Shown here piece by piece: positions 53,422 to 61,398 of a stretch of DNA of 64,000 nt. The stretch comes from JAFGAV01 sp041479055 (GTDB taxonomy: Bacteria > Acidobacteriota > Aminicenantia > Aminicenantales > JAFGAV01): NCBI GenBank assembly GCA_963702835.1, contig OY969762.1, forward strand, positions 992,001-1,056,000, given 5' to 3'. The position numbers and the translations under genes are program-made. The notes beneath the pieces were generated by a model. That model was not told the origin of the DNA, did not search any database, and saw only the letters and a list, made by a program, of their open reading frames with translations. Numbering within the stretch: the first letter of the stretch is position 1; the number at the start of each line of letters is the position of its first letter.

Positions 53422-54730
53422 CCCGCCCGGTAAGGAGTTTGAAGAGGGGCCACAGGATAAGCCCGGCCGTCAACCCGTTGGCGATGTTGTAGGTGAAAAT
53501 CATGATGGTAATGGTGACGAAGGCCGGGATCAGTTCCGTCAGGTCTTGGAAATTGATGTTTTTGATGGACCCCAGCATCAACACGCCGACGGCGATGAGG
53601 GCCGGGCCGTAGGCATAGCGCAGATGCTGCAGGGGCGCGACCAGGGGGATGAAAAACAAGGAGACGGCGAAAAGCCCGGCCGTGGTGACGGCCGCCAGGC
53701 CGGTCCGCGCTCCTTCCCGGATGCCGGCAGCCGATTCGATGTAGGCTCCGCTCGTCGAAGTGCCCACCAGGGCGCTGAAGACACAGGTTGCGGCATCCAC
53801 CATCATGGGGCGCTCGATATCAGGGAAATTGCCCTTTTCATCCAGCATCTGGCCGGCGGCACCCACACCGACCAGAGTGCCCAGAGTGTCGAGAAACCCC
53901 ATCAGAAAAAGCGTCAGCAGAATCGGCAGGAAGCTCAGGCGGAGCACGCCGGCGATGTCAAGTTTGAGGGCGATGGGCGCCAGGCTGAATTCGCCGCGGA
54001 ACGGCAGGGCCGCCACGGCCCGAGGGGCCTCTCCCAATTTCAGGGCATACCCCAGCACAGCCGTCAGCGCAATTCCCAGCAGGATTCCGCCCCGGACTCT
54101 GAGATACAAAAGGACGCAGATAAGGACAAACCCGAAGACCGCCAGAAGGACCTGCGGGCTGTGCAAGTTGCCGAGCTTCACCGGCACGTCGGGAGCTGAC
54201 ATCACCGAGGCGCCGGGGTGAAGGAGGGCTTGAGGATTCTGGCCGGTGACCGAGCTGGTGACGATCCCGGTTTCGTACAGGCCGATGAAAGCCAGGAACA
54301 GGCCGATGCCGACGGCAAAGCTGTGCTTGAGGCTTGAAGAAATGGAATTGGCCAGCCAGGATCGAACCCGCAAGAGGGTGATGAGAACAAAGACCAGCCC
54401 GCTGATAAACACGGCCCCCAGCCGCAGCTGCCAGCCGATGCCCATGGCCGCCAGGCCGAAGGCAATGAAGGCGTTTTCTCCCATGTAGGGCGCCACGGCG
54501 ATAGGGCGGTTGGCATACAGCCCCATCAGCAGGGAGCCGAACGTGGCGGCCAGGATGGTGGCCACCGTGCTCGGGCCGGGGGGGATACCGGCGAAGCTCA
54601 GGATGGCCGGGTTGATGACGATGATGTAGGCCATGGTGATGAAGGTCGTGGCCCCGCCCAGGATCTCCGTCCGGATGTTCGTCTCCTTGGCGCGAAGATG
54701 AAAAAGCCTCTCGGCCAATGGAACGCTCAT
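53345..54730 (-). CDS. NCS2-family purine permease (AzgA-like)
   Basis: 461 residues with about 12-14 membrane segments. AzgA-branch marks: TEILGGATTFITMAYIIVINP, MGENAFIAFGLA, FLMGFLDTLGTLVGVGAAGQM and GTSTSGAYIESAAGI. Likely imports adenine, guanine or hypoxanthine, fitting apt nearby. ATG 54730 is chosen because AGGAAGTTGGAG lies directly upstream; a TTG at 54736 is inside that SD. Its 3' end overlaps thiE by 77 nt. Confidence 0.9.
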   Translation of the reverse strand: MSVPLAERLFHLRAKETNIRTEILGGATTFITMAYIIVINPAILSFAGIPPGPSTVATILAATFGSLLMGLYANRPIAVAPYMGENAFIAFGLAAMGIGWQLRLGAVFISGLVFVLITLLRVRSWLANSISSSLKHSFAVGIGLFLAFIGLYETGIVTSSVTGQNPQALLHPGASVMSAPDVPVKLGNLHSPQVLLAVFGFVLICVLLYLRVRGGILLGIALTAVLGYALKLGEAPRAVAALPFRGEFSLAPIALKLDIAGVLRLSFLPILLTLFLMGFLDTLGTLVGVGAAGQMLDEKGNFPDIERPMMVDAATCVFSALVGTSTSGAYIESAAGIREGARTGLAAVTTAGLFAVSLFFIPLVAPLQHLRYAYGPALIAVGVLMLGSIKNINFQDLTELIPAFVTITIMIFTYNIANGLTAGLILWPLFKLLTGRVKELRAGSIVLALLCLVYFVFGLPH

Positions 54731-54754
54731 CTCCAACTTCCTGCTTTTTTCAAT

Positions 54755-55240
54755 TTATGTTAATTGGCCGTTGGCCTCGACGGGCCGGCGCGAGGGATGA
54801 ACCATCATGGCTGGGTGATCCTGATGGTCCGCTCGCTCCCCGGCCCGACGGAGGATCTCGACCCGGATGGCTTTCAGGGGAAAGCGGAGCTTCTCCGCCC
54901 ATTCGACGATCACCACCCCGCGGTCAAGATAATCCTCCAGGCCGAGGTCCTCGATGTCGGCCGGCTTGTCCAGGCGGTAGAGGTCGAAGTGAAAAATGAG
55001 GACCTTCGCCTGATAGATGTTGAGCAGGGTGTAGGACGGGCTGCACACCTGGACGACATCCCCCAGACCCAGCCCGGCGGCCAGGCCTTTGGCGAAAACG
55101 GTCTTGCCCGCCCCCAGCTCACCGATGAGCAGGACAACTTCATCCCCCCGGAAACTTTCGGCCAGTTGGCGGGCCAGCCGGAGGGTCTCTTCCTCGCTGG
55201 AGCTATAGTACTCCCGAGTCTCCCGGGACTCCTGTTTCAT
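54755..55240 (-). CDS. tsaE: tRNA threonylcarbamoyladenosine biosynthesis ATPase TsaE
   Basis: P-loop ATPase of the TsaB-TsaD-TsaE complex that makes t6A37 in ANN-reading tRNAs. 161 residues: Walker A GELGAGKTVFAKG, SPSYTLLNIY, FHFDLYRL, and VIVEWAEKL. Start 55240 (MKQESRETREYY) is chosen; upstream codons in the frame only mirror nnrD. It lies 16 nt after nnrD/E, a common pairing. The C-terminal 20 residues are His- and Arg-rich. Confidence 0.9.
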   Translation of the reverse strand: MKQESRETREYYSSSEEETLRLARQLAESFRGDEVVLLIGELGAGKTVFAKGLAAGLGLGDVVQVCSPSYTLLNIYQAKVLIFHFDLYRLDKPADIEDLGLEDYLDRGVVIVEWAEKLRFPLKAIRVEILRRAGERADHQDHPAMMVHPSRRPVEANGQLT

Positions 55241-55256
55241 GGTTGGCGCGCGACCC

Positions 55257-56831
55257 CTAAGCGGGCTTCGGCCCGGCCGCTTTCTCTTCCAGCTCTTTGA
55301 GGGCGGCCGGAAGGGTGCGGATGATGTCTGTTGCCGTGAGGGATTTTTGGCTGAGCTTCTCGGCGGCCCGGTCGCCGGCCAAGCCGTGGGCATAGACCGC
55401 GGACAGGGCAGCCCTCAAAGCATCTTTCACCTGGACGAGCTGGCCTCCAAGCATGCCGCTCAGTACATCGCCCGAGCCGCCGGTGGCCAGGCCCGGGTTG
55501 CCGGTGGAGTTGATATAGGTCCGGCCGTCGGGCGCGGCAACCAACGTCCGGTGGCCTTTGAGCACCAGGACGACGTTGTGTTTTTTGGCAAATTCCGGGA
55601 CAAGCTCCAGCCTTTTTTCGAGCACCGCTGCGGCGTGCATGCCGAGGAAACGTCCAAACTCTCCCGGATGAGGCGTTAAAATTGCCGGCCGGGGGAGCTT
55701 CTGCATAAGGGCCTGATTCTCGGCCAAAATATTGAGCCCGTCCGCATCGAGCACTAAAGGCAGCTTGACCTTGGCCAGCAGCTCGCAAACGAAGCGGGCC
55801 GTGGAAGGATGGGTGGACAGGCCGGGCCCCAGGACCAGGCCGTCTTTGCCCCGGCAGAGCTCGACGGCACGTCCGACGGCTTCAACGGCAATTGTTTTTT
55901 CCTTGGTCTCGGCCAGAGGCTCGGTCATGAGCTCCGGCGTCGAACGGGCCACCAGCGGCAGGCAGGAAGAGGCGGTGGCCACGGTCACCAGGCCGGCGCC
56001 CATTTTGAGCGCGGCCCGTCCGGCCATGACCGCCGCACCCGTTTTGCCCAGCGAGCCGCTGATGACGAGCAGATGGCCGTAAGTTCCCTTGTGAGTATCT
56101 CGTTTTCTCCGGCCGAACAAGGAGACTACAAATTCCTCATCCACCATTTCCAGGGTCAGGCTCTCATCATCAAAAAGGGTCTTGGGAATGCCTATGTCGG
56201 CGATCAGGAGCTCGCCCACCTGCTCTTCGGCCGGAGGAAAAACATGTCCGACCTTGGGCGCGGCCAGGGCTACCGTCAGGTCGGCCTTGACCGCCGGGCC
56301 GATGAGCTTGAAAGTATCCGAAGACAGGCCGGAAGGAATATCGACGGACAGCTTGAAAGCCTCGGCCTTGTTGATGTCTTGAATAGCCTGGGCATAGAGC
56401 CCTTCGGCCGGCTTGACCAGCCCGGTGCCGAATATGGCGTCCACAATGACCCGGGCACGAGAAAGGGCTTTGGCCGCAGCCGTCCATTCCTGAGGTCCGG
56501 CGACTTCTTTGAGCGGAACACCCATGTTCCGGCAGATGCGGGCGTTGAGCAGGGCATCGCCTTTAAGCTCCTCGATCTTGGACAGGAGCAACACCTCAAT
56601 GCTATAGCCGAGGTTATGGATGTGGCGGGCTACGACCAGGCCATCTCCCCCGTTATTCCCTTTGCCGGCCACGACCGCCAATTTGCAGGCGTGTTTATCG
56701 GGAAAAAGGCCCCTGAGCGCCGCTGTCACCCGCAGGCCCGCGTTTTCCATCAGCACCGGGCCTGGAATGCCTATCTCTTCGATTGCTTTGCGGTCGATTT
56801 CCCTCATCTGGGCCGAGGTCAGGACTTTCAT
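55257..56831 (-). CDS. nnrD/nnrE: Bifunctional NAD(P)HX epimerase / ADP-dependent NAD(P)HX dehydratase
   Basis: Repairs hydrated NAD(P)H. 524 residues. YjeF N-terminal epimerase (about 1-215): MREIDRKAIEEIGIPGPVLMENAG, GKGNNGGDGLVVARHL-type, DAIFGTGL, SVDIPSGL. Ribokinase-like dehydratase (about 225-515): GTYGHLLVISGS, VLGPGLSTHPS, LDADGLNI, LTPHPGEFGRFLG, GSGDVLSG. GGAGGGG precedes the ATG. tsaE follows. Confidence 0.93.
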   Translation of the reverse strand: MKVLTSAQMREIDRKAIEEIGIPGPVLMENAGLRVTAALRGLFPDKHACKLAVVAGKGNNGGDGLVVARHIHNLGYSIEVLLLSKIEELKGDALLNARICRNMGVPLKEVAGPQEWTAAAKALSRARVIVDAIFGTGLVKPAEGLYAQAIQDINKAEAFKLSVDIPSGLSSDTFKLIGPAVKADLTVALAAPKVGHVFPPAEEQVGELLIADIGIPKTLFDDESLTLEMVDEEFVVSLFGRRKRDTHKGTYGHLLVISGSLGKTGAAVMAGRAALKMGAGLVTVATASSCLPLVARSTPELMTEPLAETKEKTIAVEAVGRAVELCRGKDGLVLGPGLSTHPSTARFVCELLAKVKLPLVLDADGLNILAENQALMQKLPRPAILTPHPGEFGRFLGMHAAAVLEKRLELVPEFAKKHNVVLVLKGHRTLVAAPDGRTYINSTGNPGLATGGSGDVLSGMLGGQLVQVKDALRAALSAVYAHGLAGDRAAEKLSQKSLTATDIIRTLPAALKELEEKAAGPKPA

Positions 56832-56907
56832 GGCCCCTCCTAGCGCAGTTTCATGCGCCGCCGATTGGATGTCTTTGCCCGGAATTTACTATATCGGTCG
56901 GGGGGTG

Positions 56908-57285
56908 TCAACGTCGGGATTCTCGAAGCAGAAATTTCCTCAGAACCTTTGAGAGTTGACCGGGGGTAGGGTCCCATTGGAACTTATCGAGGTCCAGGCA
57001 GCCCCAGCGGTCGAATTTCAGCCCCTCGGCCCGGAGACGCCGCCTCTGCTCCTCGGCTCCCTGGCCGGGCCTCAGCGAGATCCCTCCCCGGGAGTTAATG
57101 ACTCTGTGCCAGGGAAGGTTTTCCTTGTCCGAACAAGCGTGGAGCGCCCTGACAACCTGTCGGGTTCCCCAGGGGTCTCCGGCCAAGCAGGAGATCTGCC
57201 CGTAGGTGGCCACCTTCCCGGCCGGGATGGCGCGGATCAAGGACAGGATGTCCTGGAAAAATGGATCCCTGCTGGCCAATTTCAT
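56908..57285 (-). CDS. Alkyltransferase-like (ATL) protein, MGMT fold without active Cys
   Basis: 125 residues of the MGMT DNA-binding/active-site domain: GKVATYGQISCLAG and PWHRVINSRGG. The alkyl-acceptor cysteine of PCHRV is replaced by Trp (W59), the hallmark of ATL proteins, which bind O6-alkylguanine and hand it to nucleotide excision repair. Start ATG 57285 has GAGGGAAG upstream; a TTG at 57297 is less likely. Divergent from gap. Confidence 0.88.
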   Translation of the reverse strand: MKLASRDPFFQDILSLIRAIPAGKVATYGQISCLAGDPWGTRQVVRALHACSDKENLPWHRVINSRGGISLRPGQGAEEQRRRLRAEGLKFDRWGCLDLDKFQWDPTPGQLSKVLRKFLLRESRR

Positions 57286-57395
57286 GGCTTCCCTCAAGAT
57301 ATCGATGTTCCAGGCCTAGTTCAAGATCTAATCATAGAATGGCAGCATCTCCGAACTTGAGGCGTTGCTCTGGGACAGGTTTTATGCTAATTTGA

Positions 57396-57407
57396 CGATA
57401 CTTATCG
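57396..57407. promoter_or_regulatory. Short dyad in the leader of the gap operon
   Basis: CGATA and TATCG arms with a CT centre, between a -10-like TATGCT (57383-57388) and the AAAAGGAGG ribosome site of gap. It could be a regulator site or the base of a small mRNA hairpin. Confidence 0.3.
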
Positions 57408-57424
57408 CCTTAAAAGGAGGAATC

Positions 57425-58423
57425 ATGAGCATCAAGATCGGCATCAACGGATTCGGACGCATAGGCCGGAACTTCTACCGGGCCTCCTACAAAGACCCGG
57501 CCCTCGAGATCGTGGCCGTTAATGATATCACCGACGCCAAGACCCTGGCCCATCTGCTCAAATACGACTCCATCATGGGCGGCTTCCATGAAGAGGTCAA
57601 GGCCACTCAGGATTCCATTCTGGTCAACGGCAAGCCCATCCGGGTCTATGCCGAGAAAGACCCGGCCACCGTCCCCTGGCCTGATCACCAGATCAACCTG
57701 GTCCTGGAGTCCACGGGCATGTATAAGACAGCCGCCGATGCCCGCAAGCACATGCGCGGCAGCGTGGCCAAAGTCATCTTCAGCGCGCCGGCCGATGACC
57801 CGGACTTGACCATGGTCATGGGCGTCAATGAACACATGTACGACCCGGCCAAGCACCACATCCTGTCCAATGCCTCCTGCACCACCAACTGCCTGGCGCC
57901 GGTGGCCAAGGTCCTCCACGAAACTTTCGGTATCGAGAAAGCCTTCATGACCACCATCCATGCCTACACCAACGATCAACGCATCCTCGACCAGCCGCAC
58001 AAAGACCTGCGCCGGGCCCGGGCTGCGGCCGTGAGCCAGATCCCGACCACGACCGGCGCGGCCAAGGCGGTCGGCCTGGTCCTGCCCGAGCTCAAGGGAC
58101 GGATCGACGGCATCGCCATCCGGGTGCCCACGCCCAACATCTCGCTGGTGGACCTGGTGGCCCTGATGAAAAAGACCGTCACCGATAAAGAGGTCAACGC
58201 CGCCTTCAAAGCGGCAGCCGAGGGCAAGCTGCGGAACATTCTTCAGTACAGCGAAGAGCCTTTGGTCTCGGTTGATTTCCTGGCCAACCCCCATTCGGCC
58301 ATCGTGGACGGTCCCTACACCAAGGTCGTCGACGGCAACCTGCTCAAGGTCCTGGCCTGGTACGACAACGAATGGGGCTATTCCTGCCGGCTGCGCGACC
58401 TGGCTAAATTTATCCTAAAATAA
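57425..58423 (+). CDS. gap: Glyceraldehyde-3-phosphate dehydrogenase (type I)
   Basis: 332 residues. NAD-binding IGINGFGRIGRNF, catalytic C152 in SNASCTTNCLAP, HAYTNDQ with the following His-region, and WYDNEWGYSCRLRDLA at the end. ATG 57425 is used: AAAAGGAGG lies 4 nt upstream, and the open frame above it (from 57365) is the leader. First gene of gap-pgk-tpiA-secG. D33 after VAVN suggests NAD preference. Confidence 0.95.
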   Translation: MSIKIGINGFGRIGRNFYRASYKDPALEIVAVNDITDAKTLAHLLKYDSIMGGFHEEVKATQDSILVNGKPIRVYAEKDPATVPWPDHQINLVLESTGMYKTAADARKHMRGSVAKVIFSAPADDPDLTMVMGVNEHMYDPAKHHILSNASCTTNCLAPVAKVLHETFGIEKAFMTTIHAYTNDQRILDQPHKDLRRARAAAVSQIPTTTGAAKAVGLVLPELKGRIDGIAIRVPTPNISLVDLVALMKKTVTDKEVNAAFKAAAEGKLRNILQYSEEPLVSVDFLANPHSAIVDGPYTKVVDGNLLKVLAWYDNEWGYSCRLRDLAKFILK

Positions 58424-58429
58424 GCCGCC

Positions 58430-59617
58430 ATGAGATCGCTCCAATCTCTCCAGGTTAAAGGCCGAAAGGTTTTCCTCCGGGTGGATTTCAACGTCCCCCT
58501 GGACGATAAAGGGAACATCCGGGACGATACCCGCATCAAAGCCTCGCTCCCGACCCTGGCTTATCTGGTCAACCATGGGGCGCGGGTTGTGGTCTGTTCC
58601 CATTTGGGACGGCCCAAGGGAAAGGCCGACCCAAAGCTCAGCCTCAAGCCCGTGGCCGGCAGGCTGTCCGAGCTCCTGGGCCTTAAGGTCAAGTTCGCCG
58701 GGGCGGTCGTCGGCCCGGAGGTCGAGGCGCTCAAGAACGGTCTCCAGGACGGCGAAGTCCTCCTGCTGGAGAACGTGCGCTTCCAGGCCGCCGAAACCTC
58801 CAATGATGACGCTTTTGCCGGCCAGTTGGCCCAAGGCATCGATATCTACATCAACGATGCCTTCGGCACCTGCCACCGGGCTCACGCCTCGGTGGCGGCC
58901 ATCGCCCATCAGGTGAATATCTGTGCGCCGGGTTTTCTGCTGCAAAAGGAGGTGGATTATCTGGGCCGGGCCGTCCGCTCGCCCCAGAGGCCCTATACGG
59001 CCATCCTGGGCGGAGCCAAGGTCTCGGACAAAATCCCGGTCATCGAGAACTTGATCAACAAGGCCGACAACATCCTCATCGGAGGGGCCATGGCCTATAC
59101 CTTTTTCAAGGCCCAGGGACAGGAGGTCGGCCGCTCGCTGGTTGAGGACGACAAGAAGGACCTAGCGCTCAAAATTCTGAACAAGGCCAAGGAAAAGAAG
59201 GTCAATCTCCTATTGCCTCTTGACCATGTTCTGGCCGCCTCCCCCACGGCCGACCATCCGGAAAAAACTGCGGACGCCTTTCCCCTGCCCCCCGACCTGA
59301 TGGCCGTGGACATCGGCCCCCGGACGGTGGCCGCCTATAGTCAGATCATCTCTCTGGCCAAAACCATATTCTGGAACGGCCCGCTGGGCGTGTTCGAGGT
59401 CCCGGCCTTCAGCCGGGGCACAACGGGTATCGCCCAGGCTATAGCCCAATCCAAGGCCATGTCCATCGTGGGCGGCGGAGACTCCGTGGCCGCCGTCGCG
59501 CAAGCCGGCCTCACTGACCGCATCACTCATATCTCCACGGGAGGCGGGGCCAGCCTGGAATTTCTGGCTTATGAGACCCTGCCGGGCCTGGAGGCCCTGG
59601 GGTGGAAAAAGCCATGA
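58430..59617 (+). CDS. pgk: Phosphoglycerate kinase
   Basis: 395 residues. KGRKVFLRVDFNVPLDDKGN, SHLGRPKG, DAFGTCHRAHAS, LGGAKVSDKI, and the nucleotide loop GGGDSVAAV with STGGGASLEFL at the C terminus, all family marks. Six nt after gap; overlaps tpiA by ATGA. Makes ATP in glycolysis. Confidence 0.96.
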   Translation: MRSLQSLQVKGRKVFLRVDFNVPLDDKGNIRDDTRIKASLPTLAYLVNHGARVVVCSHLGRPKGKADPKLSLKPVAGRLSELLGLKVKFAGAVVGPEVEALKNGLQDGEVLLLENVRFQAAETSNDDAFAGQLAQGIDIYINDAFGTCHRAHASVAAIAHQVNICAPGFLLQKEVDYLGRAVRSPQRPYTAILGGAKVSDKIPVIENLINKADNILIGGAMAYTFFKAQGQEVGRSLVEDDKKDLALKILNKAKEKKVNLLLPLDHVLAASPTADHPEKTADAFPLPPDLMAVDIGPRTVAAYSQIISLAKTIFWNGPLGVFEVPAFSRGTTGIAQAIAQSKAMSIVGGGDSVAAVAQAGLTDRITHISTGGGASLEFLAYETLPGLEALGWKKP

Positions 59618-60401
59618 GCGGCCGGGTCAAGCCTCCCCTGGTGGCCGGCAACTGGAAGATGCACCTGACCGCCGAGGAGGCCAAGAAGCTCGCCGCCCAG
59701 GTGGTCAAAGCCGGCCTGGAGCTGCCCGAAGCAGAAATCGTCCTTATCCCCCCCTTCAGCTTGTTGGCCCCTGTTCAAAAAGTGATCAGCGAGAGCCCGG
59801 TCCAACTCGGTGCCCAGAACATGCACTGGGAGGATAAGGGCGCCTTCACCGGCGAGATTTCCCCCGTCCAGCTCTGTGACGCCGGCTGCCGCTATGTTGT
59901 CCTCGGCCACTCTGAAAGGCGCCAGCTCTTCGGCGAGATGGACGCTGCTGTGAACAAGAAAATCCGGGCAGCCTTACGGCACCATTTGACGCCGATTTTC
60001 TGCCTGGGTGAAACGCTCCAGGAGCGGGAACAAGGCCGCACCATGAACCGGGCGGCTGAACAGATGGAGGCCGGATTGGAGGGGCTGAACGGGGAGCAGG
60101 CCGGCCAGGCCATTATCGCCTATGAACCGATCTGGGCTATCGGCACGGGCAAGACCGCTACCCGGGCCAAGCCCAGGAAGTCCATTCTTTCATCCGAGAC
60201 AGGCTCAAAGAAAAATATGGAAACGAAGTCAGCCGCTGTGTTATAATTTTATACGGCGGGTCGGTCAAGCCGGACAACGCCTTCTCCCTCTTTAGGGAGA
60301 AAGATATAGACGGTTTTCTGGTGGGGGGTGCCTCACTGGAGGCGACCTCCTTCATCCAGATCACCAAAGAAGCGATCAAAGCGAACAAGGAAAAGACGTG
60401 A
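59614..60401 (+). CDS. tpiA: Triose-phosphate isomerase, reading frame broken by an apparent 1-nt deletion
   Basis: Starts normally with the catalytic Lys in AGNWKMHLTAEE, His in LGHSERRQLF and Glu in IAYEPIWAIGTGKTAT. Near 60163-60168 the frame is lost: as written it continues to a stop at 60246 (210 residues). Restoring one C after GGGCC gives QAQEVHSFIRDRLKEKYG, the phosphate loops LYGGSVKPDN and FLVGGASLEA, and a stop at 60399-60401 overlapping the secG GTG start. The corrected protein has 262 residues. An assembly or homopolymer error is the simplest explanation, since glycolysis needs this enzyme. Confidence 0.85.
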
Positions 60402-60748
60402 CAGCATTACTGACCATCCTTCATGTGCTCATTTGCCTCATTCTGGTCGCCGCCGTCCTGCTTCAGTCGGGAAAAGCGGCCGACCTGGCCGGGGCTTTCG
60501 GCGGCGGGGGTAGCGCTACGGCCTTCGGGCCGCGCGGCACGGCCTCGATCATGGCCAGAATCACCACCATCTCCGCCGTATTGTTCATGATCACCTCAAT
60601 CGGCCTGTCGCTGATATCCACTCCGGAGAAGAAATCCCGCATGGCGGGCGCGGACGCCGGAAAGCCGCCGGCCGCTCAAACTCAGGAAAAGTCGAGCCCC
60701 GGCCCGACGCCGCCGGCCCCCAAGCCTCCCGAACCGGTCAAAAAATAA
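60398..60748 (+). CDS. secG: Protein translocase subunit SecG
   Basis: 116 residues with two membrane spans: LLTILHVLICLILVAAVLLQ and ITTISAVLFMITSIGLSL, separated by the SecG loop GGGGSATAFGPRG. The C terminus is Pro/Lys-rich and cytosolic. GTG start overlapping the corrected tpiA stop. The gap-pgk-tpiA-secG-tRNA-Leu order is common in bacteria. Confidence 0.92.
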   Translation: MTALLTILHVLICLILVAAVLLQSGKAADLAGAFGGGGSATAFGPRGTASIMARITTISAVLFMITSIGLSLISTPEKKSRMAGADAGKPPAAQTQEKSSPGPTPPAPKPPEPVKK

Positions 60749-60763
60749 CTTAAGCCCATAAAC

Positions 60764-60850
60764 GCCGAAGTGGTGGAATTGGCAGACACGCTAGCTTGAG
60801 GGGCTAGTGAGCATTACCCGCTCGTAGGGGTTCGAGTCCCCTCTTCGGCA
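60764..60850 (+). tRNA. tRNA-Leu (anticodon GAG)
   Basis: 87 nt. Acceptor GCCGAAG/CTTCGGC, discriminator A, anticodon loop CTTGAGG (GAG, reading CUC/CUU), long variable arm and GTTCGAGTCC T-loop. No CCA is encoded (TTT follows), unlike the tRNA-Ser gene. A T-rich stretch follows it and may end transcription. Confidence 0.95.
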
Positions 60851-60874
60851 TTTCTTTTTCCCTTCTTTTTCCCC

Positions 60875-61315
60875 CTAAGCCCGAGCCGTATTAGCCACCC
60901 ACAGGGAAAAATCCGTCTCGGACATGGCCCCGCTCGTCCGGCCCATCTCATACCCCTTGCTGAAAACAACAAAGGTGGGTACTGCCTGGATCTTGAGCTG
61001 GGAGGCCAGGCCGGAATGAACCTCCACGTTGGCCTTGACAACCAAGAGCTCGCCCCGGTGCCTGCGGGCCAGGCGCTCGACGATGGGATGCATTAAGTGG
61101 CAGGGCGCGCAAGACGTAGAGTAGAAATCCACCAGCACGGGCAGGCTGCCGTTGGCCAGGGCATTCTGCAGGCCGGCCGGACCCGGCTCCAAGACTTCCC
61201 CCGGTCTGGGCAGCCGGCTCTTGCATCGGCCGCATAACACTTTTTTATCTTCGGCGGCCAGAGGAAAGGCGTTAACCGACCCGCAATTCGGGCAAAAAAC
61301 CTTGACTTTATCCAT
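60875..61315 (-). CDS. trxC: Thioredoxin 2-type protein with N-terminal zinc ribbon
   Basis: 146 residues. N-terminal zinc site C8/C11 (CPNC) and C28/C31 (CGRC), then a thioredoxin fold with active site C69-A-P-C72 (SCAPC, instead of the usual CGPC) and cis-Pro in AVPTFVVF. TrxC of E. coli has the same zinc ribbon. Start 61315 gives this N terminus; the open frame further up is not protein-like. Function: disulfide reduction in the cytosol. Confidence 0.88.
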   Translation of the reverse strand: MDKVKVFCPNCGSVNAFPLAAEDKKVLCGRCKSRLPRPGEVLEPGPAGLQNALANGSLPVLVDFYSTSCAPCHLMHPIVERLARRHRGELLVVKANVEVHSGLASQLKIQAVPTFVVFSKGYEMGRTSGAMSETDFSLWVANTARA

Positions 61316-61398
61316 GGCTGGTGCCGGCCATTCCTTCCCCCTTCCGGCCCGGCCTGATCGCTGACCCGGCCCGGGCCGAGCCCCCATAGCAGCCCCCC

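Noticed and set aside
60155..60250. Programmed -1 frameshift in tpiA
   Set aside because: No slippery heptamer or downstream pseudoknot is evident; a dropped C in CCCGGGCC is simpler.
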